DNA of 64,000 bases. It comes from Agrobacterium arsenijevicii (GTDB lineage: Bacteria; Pseudomonadota; Alphaproteobacteria; Rhizobiales; Rhizobiaceae). The stretch lies in assembly GCA_000949895.1 (NCBI GenBank), contig JWIT01000008.1:245966-309965 (forward strand), written 5' to 3'. Of the stretch, positions 51,065 through 59,328 are shown piece after piece; position 1 is the first letter of the stretch; every line of letters begins with the position of its first letter. The translations under genes and the position numbers were made by a program. The notes below the pieces were generated by a model, which saw nothing but the letters and a program-made list of their open reading frames with translations, was not told where the DNA came from and made no database searches.

Positions 51065-52210
51065 TTACTCTTCATTCGTCGATTGCATGGCTCTTGGTTC
51101 CGGCACGGCGCTGGCGGCAACCGGCCGACGCGCTACCTCGCGGTAGAGATCGAAATTTCCCTTATGAAGCCAGGTTTTCGAGAGATAGCCCGTCGCGGCA
51201 AGGACGAATGCGGTGTGAAGGGCAATCGGTACGAGAAGGCCGGCGGCCATCAATTCCGCCGGGATATTGGCTTTGATTCCGGCAAAACCGATGCTTCCAC
51301 AAATGAAGGAAATTACGACCAGCGTGTTCGTTGCCGCCGCCGGTGAAAAACCGTAGTCCAGCAGCAGGTGATGAAAGTGCCAGCGATCGGCCGACATTGG
51401 ACTGCGACCATGCATGATACGACGGACAATCAGGCTTAGCGTATCGGTGATCGGCAAGATGACGATCCAGAGCAGTGCCGGAAAGGACACCGTGGGACTT
51501 GTGGTTGCAAGCAGGACGATCACGTAGGCGATCGTTGCGCCCAGCGCGGTGCTGCCCGCATCACCGAGGAATATGCTTGCCCTTGCGCGCCATGGACTGC
51601 GCATGTTGAAAACCAGAAAAGCGCAGAGGCATACCGCGAGTGCCTGAAGCGGCGGGATGATGTCGCGGATGTCTGCGATAGCAGCCACGATCATCAACCA
51701 GATCAACGCGACGCCCGCAGTGCCACCTGCAAGCCCGTCAACACCATCAAGCATATTCCACGAATTCACCAGTCCCGTCACAAAGAGAACTCCGATGACG
51801 AAAAACAGCGGCAGGAACAAATCCGAATGCTGCGTGAAAAGCACGCCGACGGAGAGAGAGCCGATATCGGCACCGCCCACCAGGGCAATCGCCATTGCCA
51901 GTTGCATGACAAGGCGTCCTGTTGCGGGCAGCGGCCGGCGATCATCGACGACGCCCATCAGCAGGATGACCGCCAGCCCGAGCCAGAAGTTCATGCCGAG
52001 AGCCGCGTTCCACCCTCCAACGAAGGCGGAAACGGCGAAAGCGGCGAAGATTGCAATGCCGCCGCAAAGCGGAACGATCCCGGTATGGCGCTTGCGGATT
52101 GCATCGGGGCGATCCACGAGCTGAAACGCAATGGTCAGGCGCCGGAGAATGACAATGAACGATACGCACAGGATGAAAGTAGCGATGGTGTTGAAGAGTA
52201 TCCCCGACAT
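51065..52210 (-). CDS. polyprenyl-phosphate sugar-1-phosphate transferase (WecA/MraY family)
   Basis: ATG 52210 (MSGILFNTIATFILCVSFIV) is chosen: AGGGG stands seven bases upstream. The 381-residue protein has about eleven membrane segments and the family's catalytic loops: LMGVVDDRRPLP (aspartate pair), NSWNMLDGVDGLAGG, FLGDAGSTALG, and RWHFHHLLLDYGFSP (the H-x-H-H motif of WecA). It loads the first sugar phosphate, probably a HexNAc, onto undecaprenyl phosphate and so starts the repeat unit of this cluster. No PssY/WbaP-type initiating enzyme is present, so this is the probable initiator. Confidence 0.9.
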   Translation of the reverse strand: MSGILFNTIATFILCVSFIVILRRLTIAFQLVDRPDAIRKRHTGIVPLCGGIAIFAAFAVSAFVGGWNAALGMNFWLGLAVILLMGVVDDRRPLPATGRLVMQLAMAIALVGGADIGSLSVGVLFTQHSDLFLPLFFVIGVLFVTGLVNSWNMLDGVDGLAGGTAGVALIWLMIVAAIADIRDIIPPLQALAVCLCAFLVFNMRSPWRARASIFLGDAGSTALGATIAYVIVLLATTSPTVSFPALLWIVILPITDTLSLIVRRIMHGRSPMSADRWHFHHLLLDYGFSPAAATNTLVVISFICGSIGFAGIKANIPAELMAAGLLVPIALHTAFVLAATGYLSKTWLHKGNFDLYREVARRPVAASAVPEPRAMQSTNEE

Positions 52211-52390
52211 GTCTGATCCCCTCGCTAGAACCTGGCGGTGCATTTGCAACGATATTCGACTCCCGACGATCCTAAAAAACACTGGCCCTGAGGGGTATGC
52301 GGGCAAAAGGAGTGTGGAATCCACCAAAGGGAGAGGGTGTCGAAATTAACGTCTACCCTCCCTACGTCCGAACCGGATCGACCATCGAAA

Positions 52391-52503
52391 GAGCTAGAGC
52401 ATTTCCAGTAAAAGTGCGTAGCGGTTTTACGTCCGGAAAATGCGCGAAAACAAAGATCTAGAGCGCGTCCAACGATTCCGTTTAAACAGGACGCGCTCTA
52501 GGG
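52391..52503. repeat. mosaic palindromic intergenic repeat (RIME-like)
   Basis: Two nested stems and one long stem lie end to end. GCATTTCC (52399) pairs with GGAAAATGC (ends 52443), and GTAAAA (52408) with TTTTAC (ends 52430). Then TAGAGCGCGTCC (52459-52470) pairs exactly with GGACGCGCTCTA (52489-52500) around an 18-base loop. The order and wording (TAGAGC at both borders, GTGCGTAGCGGTTTTACGTC inside) match repeats spread through Rhizobium, Agrobacterium and Ochrobactrum genomes. In the 357-base gap between the WecA-like and hydrolase genes it probably also ends transcription. Confidence 0.75.
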
Positions 52504-52567
52504 CCGAGACCTTGACCGTGGGCAACCACGAATGAAAAGCCGGGGTTAAGCAGTATCGTCGGAGCGA

Positions 52568-53887
52568 TCATTCCCGAGCGGAGAGAATGGCGATCCAGTC
52601 CTGAAAGCCGAAAGCATTCGACGATGCCGGCACCGGCACGTTGCGAAGGCCATTGCGGCCGAGATGCTCGATCGGCTCGACGTAAAGTCCATTCGACGGA
52701 TCATACCAGCGAAGGGTTTTCTCGCCGGCTGCCAGACGGTCGAGATCGACGGTGACAGAGGGAGCGTCGACATAGATCAAGGCGAACGACCCGTCTTTGT
52801 CGCGCGCAGCGAATGCTCCCGCATCGCTTTTCAGCACGCTGCCCTGATCGGGCACGAGCTTCCACCATGCCAGTTGATTGAAAAGCGCGGCCAGATGCGT
52901 GATGCTTTGAGCGCCACGGCTGTTCAGTGAATCTTGCCAACTGTCATGCGCTTTATAAAGTCCGGCAGCGGAAAAATGCCAGACCGGATTGTTGCCGAAG
53001 AGCTGACCGCTCGCTCCCGAAAGCAGTGCACCGTAGGCAATAAGACGAACCTGACGCTCCTTGACATCGTTCTCGCCTTCATACGCGCCTTCGATGAGGA
53101 AAAAAGGACGTCGCGGTCCAGATCGGTAACGATCCAGCGCCGCCGCCGCGACATTGTGGTACGTATAAACCGAGTCGATATCGAGCCAGGATGCATCCCG
53201 CCAAAAATCGCTCGTCACGGTATCCGGATTGCCATGCACGGTCTGCAATGCCGAAGGATTGGCTTCTGCGATCCCCATTGCAACAGCCATGACCAGATTA
53301 CGATCGGGCGGATTGTAATCCCCGCCCTGCACCCAGATTATGTTCGGGTACTTCGCAAAACGTTGCCCGACATAGCGTCCATAGGCCCGCAGCTTTTCTG
53401 GCCCGGCCGCGACCATTTTTTCATACCATCCTTCGGGGCCACCGCGCGCGCCGTTATAGGCCGGACAGAGAAGCACCAGCAGGTTGCGACTGGCGGCTGC
53501 CTTTATGAAAGTTTCGGCCCGGTCGAAATAGGCCTCGTTCGGTCGATCGAACGGCTCGTCGACAAAAGGTTTCTCGCCGTAGAAGTTTGCCGGCGCCTTG
53601 CGGGAGAACTGATGTTCGATCAAAGATACAAGGACAGTGTTGAAGCCCTGTCGCTTTCGGGTTTCCAGATAAAGTTCCGCATCGGGGATAGAGGCATCCC
53701 CGATGAGTGACCAAGCACTGTCCCCGACAATCAGGAATGGCTGCCCCTTGCTGTCCTCGAGATAACGACCGTCCTGCGCCGTCCGGAGCGGAAAAGCGGT
53801 ATCCTGTGCAATACAGGTCGAAAACATGCATAGCCAAAGAAGGAAGACGCTGGATATATAGCCAAGCCGCCCGTCATCGCCGATCAT
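52568..53887 (-). CDS. secreted DUF4038 glycoside hydrolase (GH140-like)
   Basis: A 439-residue protein from ATG 53887 (GTG 53905 also possible). The signal peptide is YISSVFLLWLCMFSTCIAQD. The TIM-barrel part carries YLEDSKGQPFLIVGDSAWSL, FNTVLVSLIEHQF, NIIWVQGGDYNPP and FFLIEGAYEGEND with the expected catalytic acids, and a small C-terminal beta domain follows (LRWYDPSNGLYVEPIEHLG). This is the DUF4038/apiosidase-like fold. Inside a polysaccharide cluster it likely trims or releases the polymer in the periplasm or outside the cell. It starts right after the glycosyltransferase at 53892. Confidence 0.82.
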   Translation of the reverse strand: MIGDDGRLGYISSVFLLWLCMFSTCIAQDTAFPLRTAQDGRYLEDSKGQPFLIVGDSAWSLIGDASIPDAELYLETRKRQGFNTVLVSLIEHQFSRKAPANFYGEKPFVDEPFDRPNEAYFDRAETFIKAAASRNLLVLLCPAYNGARGGPEGWYEKMVAAGPEKLRAYGRYVGQRFAKYPNIIWVQGGDYNPPDRNLVMAVAMGIAEANPSALQTVHGNPDTVTSDFWRDASWLDIDSVYTYHNVAAAALDRYRSGPRRPFFLIEGAYEGENDVKERQVRLIAYGALLSGASGQLFGNNPVWHFSAAGLYKAHDSWQDSLNSRGAQSITHLAALFNQLAWWKLVPDQGSVLKSDAGAFAARDKDGSFALIYVDAPSVTVDLDRLAAGEKTLRWYDPSNGLYVEPIEHLGRNGLRNVPVPASSNAFGFQDWIAILSARE

Positions 53888-53891
53888 CACG

Positions 53892-55091
53892 TCAGAGCCG
53901 TTCACGAACGACGCGAAGCCAGTTTTTCAACGGCAACGGCACATAGGTTCTAATGCCCGGTTTCAACCCGGCGGGGATCGACCAGTCCTCCATCCTGAGC
54001 ACCGGTGACAGTTGCGGACGGTCGGTCAGCGTCGTCGCGATCACGTCGTTGTAGCGCGCGGCCATCCTTTCGATGCTGAAGCGGTTCAGAACCATCTCCT
54101 TTGCCGCAATCGACATGCGCTCGAGAAGGTCGCGATCGGCATGCAGGCGCGAAATCGCGTTGGCCGCTGCCGTATAGTTGCCGATCGGGAACAGGAAACC
54201 GTTTCGCCCCGTCTCGACGATCGTGTCCGTTACGCCCCGGATATGGGACACGACCGGAACGCAGCCGCCAGCCATAGCCTCGATCATCGTCATGCCAAGC
54301 CCCTCGAAGCGGGACGGCATGATGAGAACATCGTGACTGGCCATGATGGCCGGTATGTCTGAAAGCTGAACGGAACCTGTGTAACTGACGCGACCGGCAT
54401 GGCCGGCGAGTCTTCGTTTGAGTTTACCCATATCCGACCCGTCTCCCACGATCGTCAGGCGCACCGCCTCGGGCAAGGCATCCAGTATTTCCCGTAACCA
54501 CATGACGCCTTTGGATGCATCTTCTATCCGACCGACGAAGAGAGCTTTAAGTTCCGGCCCCCGGTTTATACACCGGCCCACCTGCTTACGGAACGCGTCG
54601 CTATCCACCGCATTCGGGATTGCATATGTGCGATCCCTCGAAAAGCCGTGGCGCGCGACCAGATCGGCGCGGCACCGCTCCGACACGCCGATCGTCACAT
54701 GGGCGTAGTCCCGAACCGAGCGCGCGGCCGCGTATGTTCCAGGCGAGATATTATGGACGACGAGAATACGCAGGACGTCTTCGGGCAGATAGCGCGCGAT
54801 ATTTGTCTGCAACTGATCGCCAAGAACGTTGACGATCACACCGTCGAACCCTCCGTCTTCAATCGCCGCCGCCATTCGTCGGGCGCAATCGCGTTCGCTG
54901 AGATTGACGGGCATCCGCAGTAGCTGACCGAATGCCTTTTCATCCTGCAGCTCGAAGGGCAGCCCGTATGTTTCCTTGCACACGCCGAGCCATCGCACAT
55001 CTATGCCATAGGCGACGAGGCCTTTCCGAAGATGTTTGAAGACGGAATAGGTGCCGCCGATATGGGGAAGGACAAAATAGGCAAGCTTCAT
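53892..55091 (-). CDS. glycosyltransferase family 4
   Basis: ATG 55091 gives 399 residues (MKLAYFVLPHIGGTYSVFKH). The donor domain includes FVGRIEDASKGVMWLREILD and the E-x7-E motif PSRFEGLGMTMIEAMAGGCV, followed by VVSHIRGVTDTIVETGRNGF. It heads the minus-strand block of hydrolase, initiating transferase, YdcF, polymerase and acetyltransferase, although the repeat at 52391 splits that block. It is divergent from the pyruvyltransferase gene; the 269-base spacer shows no strong motif. Confidence 0.88.
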   Translation of the reverse strand: MKLAYFVLPHIGGTYSVFKHLRKGLVAYGIDVRWLGVCKETYGLPFELQDEKAFGQLLRMPVNLSERDCARRMAAAIEDGGFDGVIVNVLGDQLQTNIARYLPEDVLRILVVHNISPGTYAAARSVRDYAHVTIGVSERCRADLVARHGFSRDRTYAIPNAVDSDAFRKQVGRCINRGPELKALFVGRIEDASKGVMWLREILDALPEAVRLTIVGDGSDMGKLKRRLAGHAGRVSYTGSVQLSDIPAIMASHDVLIMPSRFEGLGMTMIEAMAGGCVPVVSHIRGVTDTIVETGRNGFLFPIGNYTAAANAISRLHADRDLLERMSIAAKEMVLNRFSIERMAARYNDVIATTLTDRPQLSPVLRMEDWSIPAGLKPGIRTYVPLPLKNWLRVVRERL

Positions 55092-55360
55092 GGGACACTC
55101 TCGCTCTTGCAACCACAACCATCCCGCAATGGATCGACGACGGGTGGTTCAAAGGGCTGCCTCGCGACATACTAAAAAGCCGTCGGATGACGGGCAGTTG
55201 CATCTTAGGCTTAGCTGCATCTTCCTTTGAAAGGTTTGCCTCAACCAGACTATTCGTTTGGCGTAAGGCGCAGCCCGAAGGTCGGTGTGGGGTCGCGCTG
55301 ATCCAGAAGATATCAATGCCATATCGAGCGTGTCGGCGCCGTGCTGCGATTGGAAAATAA

Positions 55361-56593
55361 ATGAGGATCACTCTCCTTGGACAATTTGGTTCTGGCAATT
55401 CCGGCAATGACGGATCGCTGGAAGCAATGCTCCTTTATCTGCGCAGGATGAGGCCCGATGCCGACCTGTTGTGTATCTGCGCAAGCCCGACCGTCGTAAG
55501 TGCGAAGTTCAATATTCGTTCGATGGGCGTTGGGGGACCTCCCCTGACGAATGTGTGGATGAAGCGACTGGACAAGCTGCTTGGCAGGCTGCCCCGACGG
55601 CTGATGCTATTTGTCAGTTCCCTCTTCCATTTCGACAAAGTCGACCTGATGATCATACCGGGGACCGGCATCCTCGATGACTTTCAGGAAAAGTGGTTCG
55701 GTTGGCCCTTTGTCGTCTTTTGCTGGTGTCTCGTCGCACGCCTTCGCAACACGCAGATCGCCTTCGTAAGTATCGGCGCCGGTCCGATGAAAAGCCTTCT
55801 CAGCCGCTGGTTCCTTCGCTCCGCCGCACAGATGGCCTCTTATCGATCCTACCGAGACGATTTCTCGCTCAACTACATGAAAGCGATCGGTGTTGACGTG
55901 TCGCGAGACCACCGTTACCCCGACATCGCCTTTGATCTTCCCGTTCCCGCGCCTCGCCGGGAGAGATCCGCCGATGGCGTGATGAGAATAGGCGTCGGCG
56001 TCATGGACTATCGCGGCTGGCGTCACAACGATCCCGAGGCCGCCAAGATCTACAAGGCCTACATCCACAAGCTCTCACGGCTCGTGAGCTGGATGATCGG
56101 CGAAGGCCATCGCATCACCCTCGTGATGGGGGATGTTACGGATCGTGTCGCCTGTGCGGATCTGATGTTTCTGCTTACGGATATGCTCTCCGAGAACGAG
56201 CTATCGCAGATAGAGATCAGCTCGGCAGCAACGCTCCACGATATAATGCAACAGATGGCGGCGATCGATCTTGCCGTCGTGTCCAGATATCATGGTGTGG
56301 TCTGTTCCCTGAAACTCGGCAATCCGACGATATCGATAGGGTACGCCCGCAAGTTCGATGATCTGATGCATGATTTCGACCAACAGAAATTTGCCCGGCA
56401 CATCGACACGTTCGAGGTGGAGGAAATCATCGAACTGGTAAAAGAGATACTCGCTGATGCAGAGGCGGTGAGGCAGCGGATTGCCATCGCCAACGAGCGC
56501 TTTCAGCGCCAGCTCTCTGAGCAACAGGCGTTATTGGGCCGGGAATTTCTCTTCAGCGATGTCGTCGCGATGCCGCAGAGCGCTACTCCTTAG
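55361..56593 (+). CDS. polysaccharide pyruvyltransferase family protein
   Basis: A 410-residue protein of the CsaB/WcaK class. The glycine-rich start ITLLGQFGSGNSGNDGSLEA, the DLMIIPGTGILDDF segment, SIGAGPMKSLLSRWFLRSA, and SRYHGVVCSLKLGNPTISIG near the C terminus (the conserved R-x-H-G-x-x-x-A/S motif) identify the family. Members move pyruvate from phosphoenolpyruvate to sugars as a ketal, making the polymer acidic. It stands first in the second plus-strand block, 225 bases before the flippase gene. Confidence 0.87.
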   Translation: MRITLLGQFGSGNSGNDGSLEAMLLYLRRMRPDADLLCICASPTVVSAKFNIRSMGVGGPPLTNVWMKRLDKLLGRLPRRLMLFVSSLFHFDKVDLMIIPGTGILDDFQEKWFGWPFVVFCWCLVARLRNTQIAFVSIGAGPMKSLLSRWFLRSAAQMASYRSYRDDFSLNYMKAIGVDVSRDHRYPDIAFDLPVPAPRRERSADGVMRIGVGVMDYRGWRHNDPEAAKIYKAYIHKLSRLVSWMIGEGHRITLVMGDVTDRVACADLMFLLTDMLSENELSQIEISSAATLHDIMQQMAAIDLAVVSRYHGVVCSLKLGNPTISIGYARKFDDLMHDFDQQKFARHIDTFEVEEIIELVKEILADAEAVRQRIAIANERFQRQLSEQQALLGREFLFSDVVAMPQSATP

Positions 56594-56818
56594 ACACACG
56601 CTGGCCCGCAACCCGATTCTTTCGAGGTAGTGCCGAGGCTCATTAACGTCCGATGGGAGTAGACCACACACTGTCGCATGCCCCTTGCACGAACATTCTC
56701 CAAACGGCTTACACCTACGGATCTCATTGCCATCCCAACGGTCAGATTTCCAAGGTGCAAGCCCCTCCTCTAGTTTGACGCTACCGCCGACAATCGGCGA
56801 CGCTGTCGGAGCCCTTCG

Positions 56819-58330
56819 ATGCACAAAGTCCGCCGCGCCTTTTTCATGGCCATGCTGGAACAACACCTCGGAATTGCGGTCAATTTCACTCTGATCGCGA
56901 TCGTATCGAGGCTGCTTTCGCCTGCTGAAGTGGGCTTTGCCGTTATCGGCTACGGGGTGACATCGGTAATTTTCGCCTTTCGCGAATTCGTTTCTTCCGA
57001 TTTCCTGATTCAGCTCGATTTCGTTGAACGCGATGACATCAACACGTCGCTTACACTGTTGCTCCTGGTCAGTGGCATTCTCGGGATCATTCTCTATCTG
57101 TGTGGACCGTATGTGGCGACTTTCTACGACCAGCCCGGCCTCCAGCACTATCTTGTCCTGGCAATTGTTGCCGTCATGGCCGAAAGCCTGGGCATGCCGG
57201 CGTTTTCCATGCTGCGTCGCCAGCTCGCCTTCGGCACGATCGCACGCGTCCGAACCATCGGCCTCGTTGTTATGGCTGTTGTGACGATAGTCGCTGCCAG
57301 GAATGGATGGGGCTTCGTCAGTTTCGCTCTCGGCATGCTCGCTGGTAACAGCGTTGCCAGCGCTCTTGCCGCCTATGCCGATCCGGCGCAGCGCGCAGCA
57401 CGCCTCTCGCTCAAGTCGTGGCGCCGTATGGCCGAATTCGGCCGTTATAGGGGTGCTACCACCATCGTCGACAAATTATATGAATCCCTGCCTCAACTGG
57501 TGCTCGGCCTCGCCATGACACCGACAGCGGTCGCAATCTACAATCGCGCCAATACCGTCTGCTCCATTCCCGATCGTATTTTCCTCTCGGCAATCTTTTC
57601 CTTCGCCTTCCCGGCGCTCGCCGCCGAAGTTCGCGAAGGTGGGGACGTCCGCAAGTCTTACCTGCGTGCCCTGTCTTACATCACCGTGCTTTATTGGCCG
57701 TCGCTGATTATGGTCGCCATACTCGCCGATCCCATCGTGCGCCTTGCGCTCGGAGACCAGTGGCTCGCTGCGATACCAATCACCCGGATTCTCGCGCTTG
57801 CGTCGACCTTCTGGTTTCCCATGGTGCTGACAACGCCTCTGCTTATCGCTCTCAACGCCAACCGGGAAGCTTTCCTGGGCAGTGTCGTCTGCCGCACTGT
57901 ATCGGCAACTGTGCTCTGCTCCGCCAGCTTCTTCGGCCTGACCGCCGCAGCGCTGAGCCAGTTCGTAATATTGCCCTTCCAGATGCTCGTCGCCTTCTAC
58001 TTGGTACGACGCCATGCGCACTTCAAACTACCCGAACTGTTCGTAGCCATCGGGCCGAGTGCAGCCGTGACCCTTGCCGCGATCGCTGGGCCGCTCGCCA
58101 TATCCGCCTGGATGGGCTTCCGCTTTGACTACTCCCTCGCCCAGGCTGGCGGCGCCATCATTCTTTCGGTGGCAGGTTGGGCTGCCTGCCTAATTCTTCT
58201 GCGCCACCCTCTCCTCGGCGAGCTGCGGTCGACGTTCAATGCTTTCACCGGGCGTTTCCGCAGGATCGGTAAACCTCCTGCGCCAGCTTCTATTCCCGAC
58301 ACCGCCGTTTCCGCAGCGATCGAGCCATGA
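56819..58330 (+). CDS. oligosaccharide flippase, Wzx/MATE-like
   Basis: A 503-residue membrane protein with about fourteen hydrophobic segments. The N-terminal half reads LEQHLGIAVNFTLIAIVSRL, LLSPAEVGFAVIGYG and FREFVSSDFLIQLDFVERDD, the pattern of Polysacc_synt_3 flippases (WzxC/ExoT type). A cytoplasmic region around residue 200 has WRRMAEFGRYRGATTIVDKL. It should move the finished lipid-linked repeat across the inner membrane for the Wzy-like polymerase. It overlaps the following glycosyltransferase by four bases. Confidence 0.9.
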   Translation: MHKVRRAFFMAMLEQHLGIAVNFTLIAIVSRLLSPAEVGFAVIGYGVTSVIFAFREFVSSDFLIQLDFVERDDINTSLTLLLLVSGILGIILYLCGPYVATFYDQPGLQHYLVLAIVAVMAESLGMPAFSMLRRQLAFGTIARVRTIGLVVMAVVTIVAARNGWGFVSFALGMLAGNSVASALAAYADPAQRAARLSLKSWRRMAEFGRYRGATTIVDKLYESLPQLVLGLAMTPTAVAIYNRANTVCSIPDRIFLSAIFSFAFPALAAEVREGGDVRKSYLRALSYITVLYWPSLIMVAILADPIVRLALGDQWLAAIPITRILALASTFWFPMVLTTPLLIALNANREAFLGSVVCRTVSATVLCSASFFGLTAAALSQFVILPFQMLVAFYLVRRHAHFKLPELFVAIGPSAAVTLAAIAGPLAISAWMGFRFDYSLAQAGGAIILSVAGWAACLILLRHPLLGELRSTFNAFTGRFRRIGKPPAPASIPDTAVSAAIEP

Positions 58331-59286
58331 GCAGTATCGATATCGTCATTCCCAACTACAATTACGGTCGCTTTCTTAAGGGATGCGTCCAGAGCATCCT
58401 TGTCCAGAACGTCACGCAAATGCGTATCCTCATCATCGACAATGCTTCGACAGACGACAGTGTTGCGATCACCCGGTCTCTCGCGGCAGCTGATCCTCGT
58501 ATCGAAACGAGCTTGCGCCCAAGGAACCTCGGCGGTCACGCGTCTTTCAACGAAGGCATTGATTGGGCTCGGGCGGACTATTTCGCCATCATCTGCGCCG
58601 ACGATGTCCTGTCGCCCGGCGCCTTGACGCGCGCCATAAAGGCGCTCGACAGTCACCCCGGCGCGCACATGGCCTTCGGCCGCACCGCCTTCTTCCGTGA
58701 TGACGGCGAAATAGCGTCTGGCCTTCGCAACGATGCCGAAGGCATGCGCCTTCGTGGCGGAATGGACTTCATCGCCGACATTTGTTCTACGGGACGCAGC
58801 CCCGTGCCAGGCCCCCTCGCCGTTACCAGAACGCGCATTCAGCAACGAGCTGGTCATTACCGGCCAGCACTGCGCCATACCGACGATGTCGAGATGTGGA
58901 TGCGCCTCGCGGTGTTGGGCGACATCGTCGAACTTGACGCCGTCCAGAATTTCACCCGCATCCACGGCGCCAACCAGTCGGCCATCCTTGATAACGTGCT
59001 TGCCTGGAATACTGAAATCGAAGCCGCGCTTGAAAGCTTCTTCGGTAACGAAGGCGCTTCGCTTGCCAATGCCCAAACCCTGCTCCGGCGCGGTCGCGCG
59101 AGCCTGAGCGATCGCGCTTATTGGTGTGCACTTTCCAATCTGGCCCGGCGCCGGCCCGGCGTGGGTGCGCTCCTGGCGCAGGCTTTCCGCCTGAGACCGG
59201 CTTCAGCATTTCTGCCACCTGTCAGCTATCTTCTACGCCGACCTGATGCGCTGCACCGCATTCGTGAAGCGATCGCCCGCCGATAG
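58327..59286 (+). CDS. glycosyltransferase family 2
   Basis: A 319-residue GT-A enzyme. SIDIVIPNYNYGRFLKGCVQ at the N terminus, ILIIDNASTDDSV, GIDWARADYFAIICADDVLS (the D-D acting as the D-x-D metal site) and HTDDVEMWMRLAVLGDIVEL (the base region) are all present. A C-terminal extension of about 60 residues is helical and arginine-rich. It overlaps the flippase gene and ends the cluster; a small hairpin follows. Confidence 0.88.
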   Translation: MSSIDIVIPNYNYGRFLKGCVQSILVQNVTQMRILIIDNASTDDSVAITRSLAAADPRIETSLRPRNLGGHASFNEGIDWARADYFAIICADDVLSPGALTRAIKALDSHPGAHMAFGRTAFFRDDGEIASGLRNDAEGMRLRGGMDFIADICSTGRSPVPGPLAVTRTRIQQRAGHYRPALRHTDDVEMWMRLAVLGDIVELDAVQNFTRIHGANQSAILDNVLAWNTEIEAALESFFGNEGASLANAQTLLRRGRASLSDRAYWCALSNLARRRPGVGALLAQAFRLRPASAFLPPVSYLLRRPDALHRIREAIARR

Positions 59287-59293
59287 AGCACAT

Positions 59294-59310
59294 CCGGTTT
59301 TTGATACCGG
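59294..59310. terminator. hairpin between convergent GT2 and kinase genes
   Basis: CCGGT (59294-59298) pairs with ACCGG (59306-59310) around TTTTGAT, between genes that end toward each other (59286 and 59329). It is a weak, possibly bidirectional terminator. Confidence 0.4.
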
Positions 59311-59328
59311 GGTGAATTCACCAAAGGT

